The notes under the pieces were generated by a model, which saw nothing but the letters and a program-made list of their open reading frames with translations, did not search any database and was not told the origin of the DNA. 64,000 bases of DNA. Source: Salipiger bermudensis. Lineage in GTDB: Bacteria; Pseudomonadota; Alphaproteobacteria; Rhodobacterales; Rhodobacteraceae. Shown here one piece after another: positions 8,495 to 16,782 of this stretch. The position numbers were made by a program, and so were the translations under genes. Within the stretch, counting starts at the first letter, position 1. Each line of letters opens with the position of its first letter. Location of the stretch: assembly GCF_019801965.1 (NCBI RefSeq), contig NZ_JAHVIA010000007.1:248001-312000 (forward strand), read 5' to 3'.

Positions 8495-9262
8495 TTATGC
8501 GCAGGAGGTGAAGGAGCCGGTCACTTCACCGTTGACGGCGCGGGTGCCGCCGGGGGCTGCGCAGGAGGTGAACATCTCGACGGCGTCGCCGGAGATCGCC
8601 TCGGAGGCTTTCGGCTCGGCGCAGGAGGTGAACATGCCGGTGGCGTCGCCTGCATCGGCCGAGCTGGTGGTCGGGGTTGCGCAGGAGGTGAACATCTCCA
8701 CCGCGTCGCCGGCATCGGTCGAGCTGGTGGTCGGCGCGGCGCAGGAGGTGACCATTTCGACGGCATCGCCGGTCAGGGTCTCGGAGGCCTTCGGCTCGGC
8801 ACACGAGGTGAACAGGCCGGTGGCTTCGCCGGTGGCGACGGAGCCGGTGGTCGGGGTGGCACACGAGGTGAACAGGCCCACGACATCGCCGGTTGCGGTC
8901 GAGCTTGTGGTCGGTGCGGCGCAGGAGGTGAACATCTCGACGGCATCGCCGGTCAGCGCCTCGGTGGCCTTGGGCTCGGCGCAGGAGGTGTAGAGGCCGG
9001 TGGCTTCGCCGGTCGCGGTCGAGCCGGTCAGCGGCGTGGCGCAGGAGGTGTAGAGGCCGGTCGCCTCACCTGCGGCGAGTGCACCGGTGACCGGGGCGGC
9101 GCAGGAGGTGAACATATCCACAGCTTCGCCGGTCAGGGCGCTGCCGAAGCTCTCGGGTGCGGCGCAGGAGGTGAACATCGAGGCACCTTCCCCACCGAAC
9201 ATGTCGGCACCGAAGTCTTCGGTGATTTCTTCAATGATTTCATGCTGGAGTTGTGCAGACAT
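8495..9262 (-). CDS. Twelve-core repeat peptide, candidate multicore RiPP precursor
   Basis: A 255-residue protein: a 27-residue acidic leader-like start (MSAQLQHEIIEEITEDFG...) followed by twelve copies of (E/G/D/S)(M/L/S)(F/Y/V)TSCA(A/T/E)P. The only cysteines are C33, C54, then every 20 residues to C254, and the protein ends one residue after the last Cys. Linkers follow a three-unit cycle (AAP-TTSS, ATP-TTGS, AEP-KASE), giving 60-bp and 180-bp DNA periods. ATG 9262 has AAGGAAGGG at good spacing. The coding strand is supported by synonymous changes such as TCC-TGC versus TCG-TGT that keep T-S-C. The plus strand has stops in the competing repeat frame. There is no signal peptide. Modification of the Cys and cleavage between cores is inference. 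The function is unknown. Confidence 0.85.
   Translation of the reverse strand: MSAQLQHEIIEEITEDFGADMFGGEGASMFTSCAAPESFGSALTGEAVDMFTSCAAPVTGALAAGEATGLYTSCATPLTGSTATGEATGLYTSCAEPKATEALTGDAVEMFTSCAAPTTSSTATGDVVGLFTSCATPTTGSVATGEATGLFTSCAEPKASETLTGDAVEMVTSCAAPTTSSTDAGDAVEMFTSCATPTTSSADAGDATGMFTSCAEPKASEAISGDAVEMFTSCAAPGGTRAVNGEVTGSFTSCA
8501..9180 (-). repeat. 60-bp coding tandem repeat with 180-bp higher-order period
   Basis: The repeat peptide gene contains twelve units, eleven of them spaced exactly 60 bp, each encoding one TSCA motif. Every third unit is more alike than neighbours, which suggests expansion by duplication of three-unit blocks. Confidence 0.85.
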
Positions 9263-9357
9263 GGGGTAACCCTTCCTTGTGTGGCGTTTCCGATTTGGCA
9301 CGCTCAGGGTTTCCTCCAATGCATGTTTCTGGCAATATAGTTTCTTGTTAGGGTTGA

Positions 9358-9363
9358 ATTATA
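9358..9363 (-). promoter_or_regulatory. Candidate -10 box for the repeat peptide operon
   Basis: TATAAT reads on the minus strand about 96 bp before the peptide start codon, in an AT-rich patch. No good -35 is visible at 17 bp. A DnaA-box-like site at 9370-9378 falls in the spacer. This is a weak call. Confidence 0.3.
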
Positions 9364-9369
9364 CACGAG

Positions 9370-9453
9370 TTATCCACATGCGAATTAAGACCTAAAAGAC
9401 ACAAAAAGAACACAATTCGAAGTTGTCCACAGGTGAATAATTTCTGTGGATAA
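9370..9453. promoter_or_regulatory. Cluster of three DnaA-box-like 9-mers
   Basis: TTATCCACA occurs exactly at 9370-9378 (plus) and at 9445-9453 (minus strand). A one-mismatch TTGTCCACA lies at 9423-9431. All sit in an AT-rich intergenic region between the divergent repeat peptide gene and xth. The rest of this 319-bp gap shows no gene. DnaA-dependent regulation is inferred. Confidence 0.55.
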
Positions 9454-9581
9454 GTTTTTGCGCCCTGTTGAAACCCCCTCCACCCACCCGAATCCGGGGC
9501 GAATCAATGGGCGGAAATCGGCCGCGGCCTTGCTCCCGCGCTCCGCTTCGGCGATAGCTTGCTCAAAATTCGGAGGGCCAA

Positions 9582-10364
9582 ATGAAGATCGCCACCTTCA
9601 ACATCAACGGCATCAAGGCGCGCATCGGCGCCCTGACCGACTGGCTCGACGAGGCCCAGCCCGACGTCGCGCTGCTCCAGGAGATCAAGTCGGTCGACGA
9701 GGCTTTTCCTCGCGAGCACTTCGAGGAGCGCGGCTACCAGGTCGAGACCCACGGCCAGAAGAGCTTCAACGGCGTCGCCATCCTGTCGAAGCTGCCGCTC
9801 GAGGATGTCACCCGCGGCCTGCCCGGCGATGACAGCGACGAGCAGGCGCGCTGGATCGAGGCGACGGTGATGGGCGATCACCACGCGGTGCGGCTCTGCG
9901 GCCTCTACCTGCCCAACGGCAACCCGGTGCCGGGCCCGAAATACGACTACAAGCTCGCCTGGATGGAGCGGCTCGAAGCCCGCGCCCGCGAGCTGCTGGC
10001 CAGCGAGATGCCGGCGCTGATGGCGGGCGACTACAATGTCATCCCGCAGGCCGAGGACGCCGCCAAGCCCGAGGCCTGGACCGAGGACGCGCTCTACCTG
10101 CCGCAGACCCGCGCCGCCTTCCGCCGCATCCTGAACCTCGGCTTCACCGAGGCCTTCCGCGCCCGCACCCAGGGGCCGGGCCATTATTCCTTCTGGGATT
10201 ACCAGGCCGGTGCCTGGCAGCGGAACAACGGCATCCGCATCGACCACCTGCTCCTGACTCCGCAGGCGGCGGACCTGATGACCGACGTGCAGATCGACCG
10301 CGACATCCGCGGCCGCGACAAGCCCTCCGATCACGTGCCGGTCTGGATCGACCTCGCCGCCTGA
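9582..10364 (+). CDS. xth: Exodeoxyribonuclease III
   Basis: An AP endonuclease and 3'-5' exonuclease for base-excision repair; 260 residues, the usual size. The fold runs from MKIATFNINGIKARI through LLQEIKSVDEAFP (catalytic Glu), GDYNVIPQAEDA, and C-terminal IRIDHLLLTPQ and KPSDHVPVWIDL with the catalytic Asp-His. The start ATG follows CGGAGGGCCAA. Divergent from the repeat peptide operon across a DnaA-box-rich gap. Close relatives include sequence-specific Xth variants, but nothing here suggests a different role. Confidence 0.95.
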   Translation: MKIATFNINGIKARIGALTDWLDEAQPDVALLQEIKSVDEAFPREHFEERGYQVETHGQKSFNGVAILSKLPLEDVTRGLPGDDSDEQARWIEATVMGDHHAVRLCGLYLPNGNPVPGPKYDYKLAWMERLEARARELLASEMPALMAGDYNVIPQAEDAAKPEAWTEDALYLPQTRAAFRRILNLGFTEAFRARTQGPGHYSFWDYQAGAWQRNNGIRIDHLLLTPQAADLMTDVQIDRDIRGRDKPSDHVPVWIDLAA

Positions 10365-10455
10365 TCCGGCCTCATCGCCCCCAAGCGCCTGCTTGCACCC
10401 GCTTCGCGCGGGGCTTACATCTTGTGGGAACGGACGACAGCGGAGACACGCCCCA

Positions 10456-10698
10456 ATGGCCATTGAAGCGACGGAAATCGAACAGCTCATCCGAGCCGAG
10501 TTTCCCGATGCCCAGATCACCATCACCGACCTTGCCGGTGACGGAAACCACTACGCCGCCGAGGTGATCGACGAGAGCTTTCGTGGCAAGAACCGCGTCC
10601 AGCAGCAGCGCGCCGTCTATGCCGCCCTCAAGGGCAAGATGGACGGGGCGCATGGCGAGCTGCACGCGCTGGCGCTGACCACCAAGGCGCCGGACTGA
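10456..10698 (+). CDS. BolA family protein
   Basis: An 80-residue BolA-like protein that, with a CGFS monothiol glutaredoxin, handles Fe-S clusters. It begins MAIEATEIEQLIRAEFPDAQITITDLAGDGNHYAAEVI and has the conserved helix-turn FRGKNRVQQQRAVYAALKGKM followed by ELHALAL. The ATG at 10456 follows CGGAGAC. The glutaredoxin gene follows 130 bp downstream, a classical BolA-Grx pairing. This short form matches the BolA2/YrbA type more than E. coli BolA itself. Confidence 0.92.
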   Translation: MAIEATEIEQLIRAEFPDAQITITDLAGDGNHYAAEVIDESFRGKNRVQQQRAVYAALKGKMDGAHGELHALALTTKAPD

Positions 10699-10828
10699 CC
10701 ACGGACAAACGCCCGCGCCCGGCGCATCGCGCAGAGCCGCGATGATCCGGCCTGGGCTTGTGAAGATACCGGCCACGCGTCACGCGGGGCCAGCCGGTGC
10801 CACGGCGCCGCGCAGACAGGAGAGAGAT

Positions 10829-11191
10829 ATGACCGACGCGAAGACGATGATCGACGAGACGGTGAAGTCCAACACCGTGGTGCTCTACATGAAGGGCACC
10901 AAGACCATGCCGCAATGCGGCTTCTCGAGCCGGGTGGCCGGGGTGCTGAACTACATGGGCGTCGATTTCCACGATGTGAACGTGCTGGCCGATGACGCCA
11001 TCCGTCAGGGCATCAAGGATTATTCCGACTGGCCGACGATCCCGCAGCTCTACGTCAAGGGCGAGTTCGTGGGCGGCTGCGACATCATCACCGAGATGAC
11101 GCTCTCGGGCGAGCTCGACCAGCTCTTCGAGGCCAACGGCGTCGAGTACAACAAGGATGCCGCCGACAAGATCCGCGAAGCCAACGCGTGA
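10829..11191 (+). CDS. grxD: Monothiol glutaredoxin, Grx4 family
   Basis: A cytosolic [2Fe-2S] carrier and transfer protein of 120 residues with the CGFS active site (MPQCGFSSRV) near residue 30. The WPTIPQLYVKGEFVGGCDI segment carries the glutathione-binding TIPQ and GG-CD residues. The ATG has AGGAGAGA upstream. The BolA gene lies just before it, so the pair likely acts together in Fe-S trafficking and iron sensing. A strong terminator follows. Confidence 0.95.
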   Translation: MTDAKTMIDETVKSNTVVLYMKGTKTMPQCGFSSRVAGVLNYMGVDFHDVNVLADDAIRQGIKDYSDWPTIPQLYVKGEFVGGCDIITEMTLSGELDQLFEANGVEYNKDAADKIREANA

Positions 11192-11218
11192 TCCGGCGGT
11201 TCGGGTTTTGAGATTTGG

Positions 11219-11250
11219 AAAGGCGGGCTCTCTGGCCCGCCTTTTCTTTT
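11219..11250 (+). terminator. Intrinsic terminator after grxD
   Basis: A perfect 10-bp stem (AAAGGCGGGC / GCCCGCCTTT) with a 6-nt loop and a T-rich tail. Confidence 0.9.
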
Positions 11251-11422
11251 GAGGCGGTGCCGCTTGTGAGGTCGGACCATGGGGCGCCGCCGCGCTATCG
11301 CCAGCACCCGGGACGGCGCTCCACACCATGAACCCCTGGGGGTCTCCCCGAGCCAAGAGCGCCCTTGAAACTCAGCTCCCAGCACTACCAAGTCGCCAGC
11401 CCGCGCAAGCACACTTCGAACA

Positions 11423-11607
11423 TAGACGCCGCCGCGCATCGCCGGTCCGCGGGCTGGCGATCCACACCCAGAATCCCTCGGTGCAGCCCGGCCACATCCG
11501 AAGGACCTCGAAGCTTGGGACCCAGCCCAGCCAAATCGCCGGCCCCGGGGGGCGGGTCATGCCGGAGGCATGCTTTCAGCATGACCGATGCGCGGCGGCC
11601 TACGGCC
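11423..11607 (+). repeat. Dispersed intergenic repeat, copy 1
   Basis: A segment of about 180 bp shared with 52.3-52.6 kb. Common blocks in order: AGACGCCGCCGCGCATCG, CGCGGGCTGGCGAT, AGAATCCCTCG, CCCGGCCACATCCGAAGG, ACCTCGAAGCTTGG, AAATCGCC and GATGCGCGGCGGCCT. It lies in the 482-bp gap between grxD and ccmE, where I see no gene. The start and end share inverted motifs (GCCGCGCATCGCC versus GATGCGCGGCGGC). Confidence 0.75.
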
Positions 11608-11673
11608 TTGTCCCGCGCTTGAAGCGTTCAAACGTGGCGTCGGTCCGCCGTCAGCTCAACGGAGCACCGAGCC

Positions 11674-12123
11674 TCAGCTGTTAGGATCCTGGTAGACGCC
11701 CTGCTCCTTCAGCGCGTCCATGACCTCTTTCGGCATGTAGGTCTCGTCGTGCTTGGCGAGGATCTCGGAGGCCACGAAGATGCCCTCGACATAGCGCCCG
11801 GTGCCCACCATGCCCTGGTTCTCGGCGAAGAGATCCGGCAGCACACCGGCAAACACCACCGGCACCGAGGCACCGCCATCGGTAACACTGAAGCGGATCT
11901 CGTGGCCGTCGCCGCGGATCAACGTCCCGCCCTCGACCAGACCGCCGATGCGGAAGGTCTCGTTGGGCGCCGGCGGCTCTGCCACCACCTGGCTCGGCGA
12001 GCGGAAGAAGTTGATGCCGTCGCGCATCGCGTAGCCGATCAGCGCGGTCGAGATCACCAGCGCGACCGCGGCCAGCGCAATCACCTGGATCCGGCGCTGT
12101 TTCTTGAGCGATTTGAGCGACAT
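11674..12123 (-). CDS. ccmE: Cytochrome c maturation heme chaperone CcmE
   Basis: Carries heme covalently in the periplasm and passes it to apocytochrome c. The 149-residue protein has a basic N-terminus (MSLKSLKKQRR), one membrane helix at about residues 12-32 and the OB-fold domain FRIGGLVEGGTLIR...RFSVTDG...PVVFAGVLPDLFAE. The heme-binding His is H125 with Tyr 129 in AKHDETYMP. Other ccm genes are not in the window, so it stands alone here. Its length is typical. Confidence 0.95.
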   Translation of the reverse strand: MSLKSLKKQRRIQVIALAAVALVISTALIGYAMRDGINFFRSPSQVVAEPPAPNETFRIGGLVEGGTLIRGDGHEIRFSVTDGGASVPVVFAGVLPDLFAENQGMVGTGRYVEGIFVASEILAKHDETYMPKEVMDALKEQGVYQDPNS

Positions 12124-12264
12124 GGTTTCTCCTCTCCTGATCGCGCTGGCACAGCCTGCACGACACGTCCCGTTCTGTCAGCCAGGACTATATGGCATGC
12201 AAAGCCCAGCATGTAAGTGCGACAGATCAATTTCCGGCGAGCACGCGCATCAGCGGGGCGCGGC

Positions 12265-13077
12265 TCAGGCCGCCTCGAAGCTGATCTCGCGGCGCAGGAA
12301 GCGGGTCGCATGGCCCGAGACCTTGCGCGGATCGCCGGTGGTCAGGAAGCGGCTCTCGCTGCCGCGGCCGATCATCCCCGGGTGGCGCTGCAGGTAATCG
12401 GCCAGCGACTCGGCCACGAGATTGGCCTGCGAATAGACCGCGACATCGGCTCCCAGCGCCTCCTGGAAAGTTTCCTGCATCAGCGGATAATGGGTGCAGC
12501 CGAGGATCGCCGCCTGCGGCTCGGGCATCTTACGCTTGAGCGCGTCGACATGGCTGCGAACCAGCGCCTCGGCGAGGATCATGTCGCCCTCCTCGATGGC
12601 ATCGACCAGCCCGCCGCAGGCCTGCGCCTCAACATCGACGCCGATCGCGCGGAACGCCAACTCGCGCTGGAAGGCACGGCTGCGCACGGTGGCCGGCGTG
12701 GCAAACAGCGCCACGTGCTGCACGGCGACCTCGCGCGGCGGCGAGTTGTCGCCCCACTGGCGCTCGGTCAGCGCCTCGATCAGCGGCACGAAGACGCCCA
12801 GCACCCGCTTGTCGCGCGGGATCCAGCTCTCCTGCATCCGGCGCAGCGCGGCGGCAGAGGCGGTGTTGCAGGCGAGGATGACGAGATCGCAGCCCGCCTC
12901 CCAGAGCCGCTCCACCGCGGCGGTGGTGAGGTTGTAGATATCGTCGGCATCGCGCACGCCGTAAGGCGCGTGGGCGCTGTCGGCGAAATACACGAAGGGC
13001 ACGTCGGGCAAGCGCTTGCTCACCGCGTCCAGCACCGTGAGCCCGCCAAGCCCGGAATCGAATACGCCAACCGCCAT
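12265..13077 (-). CDS. murI: Glutamate racemase
   Basis: Interconverts L- and D-glutamate for peptidoglycan. The two catalytic cysteines are in [12 protein letters not shown] and [10 protein letters not shown], with the N-terminal [15 protein letters not shown] and PYG motif (HAPYGVRD). The ATG at 13077 is preferred because AGGAGA precedes it at 7-8 nt. A GTG at 13098 would add seven residues. The product is 270 residues, normal for MurI. ccmE lies 141 bp downstream on the same strand. Confidence 0.93.
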   Translation of the reverse strand: MAVGVFDSGLGGLTVLDAVSKRLPDVPFVYFADSAHAPYGVRDADDIYNLTTAAVERLWEAGCDLVILACNTASAAALRRMQESWIPRDKRVLGVFVPLIEALTERQWGDNSPPREVAVQHVALFATPATVRSRAFQRELAFRAIGVDVEAQACGGLVDAIEEGDMILAEALVRSHVDALKRKMPEPQAAILGCTHYPLMQETFQEALGADVAVYSQANLVAESLADYLQRHPGMIGRGSESRFLTTGDPRKVSGHATRFLRREISFEAA

Positions 13078-13206
13078 CGGCCTGTCTCCTGCCGTCACTG
13101 CCCAGTGCCGCGACTCGTTTTCACGGCATTTCCCGCTCTTACGGGCCTTTGGCGCAAAAATCCATTACGACCGTTGCCGCAGTCTGGACAGTGCCGGGGC
13201 GGCGGA

Positions 13207-16200
13207 TCACTCCGCCGCCTGTGCCAGAGCCCGGCCGCCATCGCGGATCACCGCGAGCAGCTCCTCGCGGCGCTTGGCGGCCTCGCGCTCGTTGGCCTCC
13301 TTGACCGGACCGAAGCCGCGGATCTTCAGCGGCAGCTCGGCCAGCGCCACGATGGCATCCTCGGTCTGGGGGGTGAGCTTGGGCAGCACCTCGTCCATGT
13401 CGCGCTCGTACTGCGCGATCAGCGCGCGCTCCATCCTGCGCTCGGCGGTGCGGCCGAAGGGGTCGAGCGGGGTGCCGCGCAAGCCCTTTAGCTTGGCCAG
13501 CAGGCGGAAGCCCCTGAGCATGCCCTCGCCATATTGCTTCTTCACCGGGCGGCCATCGGAGCCGGTCTTCGACAGCAGCGGCGGCGCGAGGTGGAAGCTC
13601 ATCTTGAAATCGCCGTCGAACTGCGCCCGCGCCTTGGCCTCGGTCTCGAGATGCAGCCGCGCTACCTCGTACTCGTCCTTGTAGGCGAGCAGCTTGTGAT
13701 AGCCCCTGGCGATGGCCTCGCGCAGACGTGGCGCCTCCGCCCGGTCGACCAGCGCGCGATAGCGCTTGGCCAGCCGCTTGTTCTGGTAGGCCGTCAGATG
13801 CGCCTCGCGGAAGGCGATCTTCTCCTCCAGCGTCTTCGGCTTCTCGATCACCGTGGGGCTCAGGAGCTTTTCGGCCGCCTCCGGGTGCAGCATCGCCCAG
13901 CGGCCGATCTCGAAGGCGCGCAGGTTCTTCTCGACCGCCGCGCCGTTGAGGCGCAGCGCCTCGGCGATGGCGTCATGCGGCAGCGGCACGAGGCCCTGCT
14001 GCCAGGCGGCGCCAAGGATCATCATGTTCGAGAAGATCGAGTCGCCAAGCGTCGCCTTGGCCAGCTCGGTGGCGTCGAACAGCTTGGCGCGCTCCTGCAT
14101 CCGCGCTTCAATGGCGAGCTTCAAGCGGTCGTTCGGCAAAGCAAATTCGGTGTCACGGGTAAACTCGCCGGTGACGATTTCGTGGCTGTTGACCACCGCC
14201 CCGGTGCGCCCCGCGGAGGTCAGACCCAGCGTCTTGGCCCCTGCACTCACCACCAGATCACCGCCGATCAGCGCATGGGCCTCGCCGATCGCCACGCGCA
14301 CCGCCGAGATGTCCTCGGGGCGGTTGGCGAGACGCAGGTGGATATGCACCGCGCCGCCCTTCTGGGCGAGCCCGGCCATCTCCATCATCCCCGCGCCCAG
14401 CCCGGCGATCTGCGCCGCCTGCGCCAGCACCGCGCCGATGGTCACCACGCCGGTGCCGCCGACGCCGGTGATCACCACGTTATGGGTGCCGTCGATCGTT
14501 GGCAGCGCCGGCTCGGGCATGTCGGGCAGCGCGAGCTCGGTGGTCGCGCCCTTGCGCACCTTGGCGCCCTCGAGGGTGACGAAGGACGGGCAGAAGCCCT
14601 TGAGGCAGGAGAAATCCTTGTTGCAGCTCGACTGGTCGATGGCGCGCTTGCGGCCCAGCTCGGTCTCTTCCGGCACGATGGCGACGCAGTTCGACTGCAC
14701 GCCGCAATCGCCGCAGCCCTCGCAGACATCGGTGTTGATGAAGACGCGCTTGTCCGGGTCCGGGAACAGGCCGCGCTTGCGGCGGCGGCGCTTCTCGGCG
14801 GCGCAGGTCTGGATGTAGAGGATCACCGAGACGCCCTCGACCTCGCGCATGCGCTTCTGCACCGCGTCCATCTCGGCACGCTCGAAATGCTCGATGCCCT
14901 GCGGGAAGAGGTCGAAATTCACGTCCTCCTTCTCGTCATAGACCACGACGAGGCGCTGCACGCCCATCGCCACCAGCTCGCGGGCGATGCGGTCGGCGGT
15001 GAGGCCGCCCTCGTTGGCCTGTCCGCCGGTCATCGCGACGGCGTCGTTGTAGAGGATCTTGTAGGTGATGTTGGTGTTTGCCGCGAGCGCGGCGCGGATC
15101 GCCTGCACGCCCGAGTGGTTGTAGGTGCCGTCGCCCAGGTTCTGGAACACGTGCGGGCGCTTGGAGAACGGCGCCTCGCCGATCCAGTTGGCGCCCTCGC
15201 CGCCCATATGGGTGAAGCCGGTTGTCTCGCGATCCATCCACTGCACCATGTAGTGACAGCCGATGCCGGCATAGGCCCGGCTTCCCTCGGGCACCTTGGT
15301 GGAGGTGTTGTGCGGGCAACCGGCGCAGTAATAGGGAAGCCGCGCCGCGATGTCCTCGGCATTGTCGGACTTGCGCGCCTCGGCGAGGGTCTGCAGCGAT
15401 GCGCGCAGGCGCTCGGTGTCGCGGCCTTCCTCGATCAGGATGGTGCCGAGCCGCTCGGCGATCATGATCGGATCGAGCGCGCCCTGCGTCGGGAAGAGCT
15501 CGGGCCCGTGCATCGAGCCCGCGCCGCCGCCCTTGTGCCAGCCATAGACCCGGCGGCCGCGGCGGTCGTCGAAGATCGCCTCCTTGACCTGCACCTCGAT
15601 CAGCTTGCGCTTCTCCTCGACCACGACGATCAGGTCGAGCCCCTCGGCCCAGTCATGGAAGCCCAGCATGTCGAGCGGGAAGGTCTGGCCGACCTTGTAG
15701 GTGGTGATCCCGAGCCGCTCGGCCTCGGCCTCGTCGATGCCCAGAAGCGACAGCGCGTGCACCAGATCGAGCCAGTTCTTGCCCGCCGCGACGAAGCCGA
15801 TCTTGGCGCCGGGCTTGCCCCACATGCGCTTGTCCATCTTGTTGGCGTGCGAGAACGCCTCTGCGGCGAAGCGCTTGTAATCGATGATGCGCTTTTCCTG
15901 CTCGTGTGGCGTATCGCCGAGCCGGATGTTGAGCCCACCGGGCGGCATGTCGAACTCCGGCGTGACCAGCGACATGCGCTCGGGCCGGCCATCGACCACC
16001 GCCGTGGCCTCGACCGTGTCCTTCATCGTCTTGAGCCCGACCCAGACGCCGGCAAAGCGCGACAGCGCGTAGGCGTAGACGCCGTAATCGAGGATCTCCT
16101 GAACGCCCGCCGGCGAGACCACCGGCATGTAGGCATCGACCATCGCCCATTCCGACTGGTGCAGCACGGTCGAGCTCTCGCCCGTGTGGTCGTCGCCCAT

Positions 16201-16629
16201 CGCCATGATGACGCCGCCATGCTGCGAGGTGCCGGCCATGTTGGCGTGGCGCATCACGTCGCCCGAGCGGTCGACGCCGGGCCCCTTGCCGTACCAGAGG
16301 CCAAAGACGCCGTCATACCTGCCCTCGCCGCGCAGCTCGGCCTGCTGGCTGCCCCAGAGCGCGGTGGCGGCGAGATCCTCGTTCAGGCCCTCCTGGAAGG
16401 TGACGTCGGCGGCGGCGAGATATTTCCCGGCGCGCTGCATCTGCAGATCGACCGCGCCGAGCGGCGATCCGCGATAGCCGGTGACGTAGCCCGCCGTGTT
16501 GAGCCCAGCCGCCACGTCGCGGGCCTTCTGGATCAGCATCAGCCGCACCAGCGCCTGCGTGCCGTTCAGGAGCACCGGGCTCTTCTCGAGGTCGAAGCGG
16601 TCTTGAAGTGAGATCTCTTGCTTGGTCAT
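13207..16629 (-). CDS. Indolepyruvate ferredoxin oxidoreductase, fused alpha-beta subunits
   Basis: Oxidatively decarboxylates aryl-pyruvates to acyl-CoA with TPP and ferredoxin-type electron transfer. The 1140-residue protein combines what archaea encode as IorA and IorB. The TPP-binding region holds GIGCHYMVQWMDRETTGFTHMGGEGANW and LGDGTYNHSG. A ferredoxin-like segment follows near residue 635 (INTDVCEGCGDCGVQSNC and SSCNKDFSCLKGFCPS), then the gamma-type domain GVGGTGVVTIGAVLAQAAQ. The ATG at 16629 follows GGGAGG. It is divergent from a LysR gene with an LTTR-type site between, so regulation by that LysR is likely. Confidence 0.92.
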   Translation of the reverse strand: MTKQEISLQDRFDLEKSPVLLNGTQALVRLMLIQKARDVAAGLNTAGYVTGYRGSPLGAVDLQMQRAGKYLAAADVTFQEGLNEDLAATALWGSQQAELRGEGRYDGVFGLWYGKGPGVDRSGDVMRHANMAGTSQHGGVIMAMGDDHTGESSTVLHQSEWAMVDAYMPVVSPAGVQEILDYGVYAYALSRFAGVWVGLKTMKDTVEATAVVDGRPERMSLVTPEFDMPPGGLNIRLGDTPHEQEKRIIDYKRFAAEAFSHANKMDKRMWGKPGAKIGFVAAGKNWLDLVHALSLLGIDEAEAERLGITTYKVGQTFPLDMLGFHDWAEGLDLIVVVEEKRKLIEVQVKEAIFDDRRGRRVYGWHKGGGAGSMHGPELFPTQGALDPIMIAERLGTILIEEGRDTERLRASLQTLAEARKSDNAEDIAARLPYYCAGCPHNTSTKVPEGSRAYAGIGCHYMVQWMDRETTGFTHMGGEGANWIGEAPFSKRPHVFQNLGDGTYNHSGVQAIRAALAANTNITYKILYNDAVAMTGGQANEGGLTADRIARELVAMGVQRLVVVYDEKEDVNFDLFPQGIEHFERAEMDAVQKRMREVEGVSVILYIQTCAAEKRRRRKRGLFPDPDKRVFINTDVCEGCGDCGVQSNCVAIVPEETELGRKRAIDQSSCNKDFSCLKGFCPSFVTLEGAKVRKGATTELALPDMPEPALPTIDGTHNVVITGVGGTGVVTIGAVLAQAAQIAGLGAGMMEMAGLAQKGGAVHIHLRLANRPEDISAVRVAIGEAHALIGGDLVVSAGAKTLGLTSAGRTGAVVNSHEIVTGEFTRDTEFALPNDRLKLAIEARMQERAKLFDATELAKATLGDSIFSNMMILGAAWQQGLVPLPHDAIAEALRLNGAAVEKNLRAFEIGRWAMLHPEAAEKLLSPTVIEKPKTLEEKIAFREAHLTAYQNKRLAKRYRALVDRAEAPRLREAIARGYHKLLAYKDEYEVARLHLETEAKARAQFDGDFKMSFHLAPPLLSKTGSDGRPVKKQYGEGMLRGFRLLAKLKGLRGTPLDPFGRTAERRMERALIAQYERDMDEVLPKLTPQTEDAIVALAELPLKIRGFGPVKEANEREAAKRREELLAVIRDGGRALAQAAE

Positions 16630-16673
16630 GTGCGCCTCCCGTCGCTCATCACATGGCATTCTGCTCACATAAT

Positions 16674-16692
16674 AGGTCAAAAAAGCTGACCT
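16674..16692. promoter_or_regulatory. Candidate LysR-type operator
   Basis: The palindrome AGGTCA-N7-TGACCT contains the T-N11-A signature (T16677, A16689). It lies between the divergent iorAB and LysR genes, 45 bp from the iorAB start codon. Confidence 0.55.
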
Positions 16693-16782
16693 TGATAATG
16701 TTTTTTTTCGTGTTTTCAGCCCGTCATGAAAGGATAGGTTCCTATTTAAGATATCTGTCGTATACAGACGCCGCGAGCAGGC

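Noticed and set aside
8481-8993. Plus-strand open frame with AQEV repeats opposite the repeat peptide gene
   Set aside because: It is a shadow of the minus-strand repeats. The same repeat phase meets stops (GTG-TAG) in later units, there is no ribosome site or leader, and synonymous changes protect the minus-strand TSC.
9263-9581. Chromosomal replication origin
   Set aside because: Three DnaA boxes alone are too few, and no dnaA, hemE, parAB or gidAB genes lie nearby. Skew data for the whole genome would be needed.
13534-16611. Long plus-strand open frame opposite iorAB
   Set aside because: Antisense shadow. The minus strand encodes a clear fused indolepyruvate oxidoreductase with TPP and Fe-S motifs.
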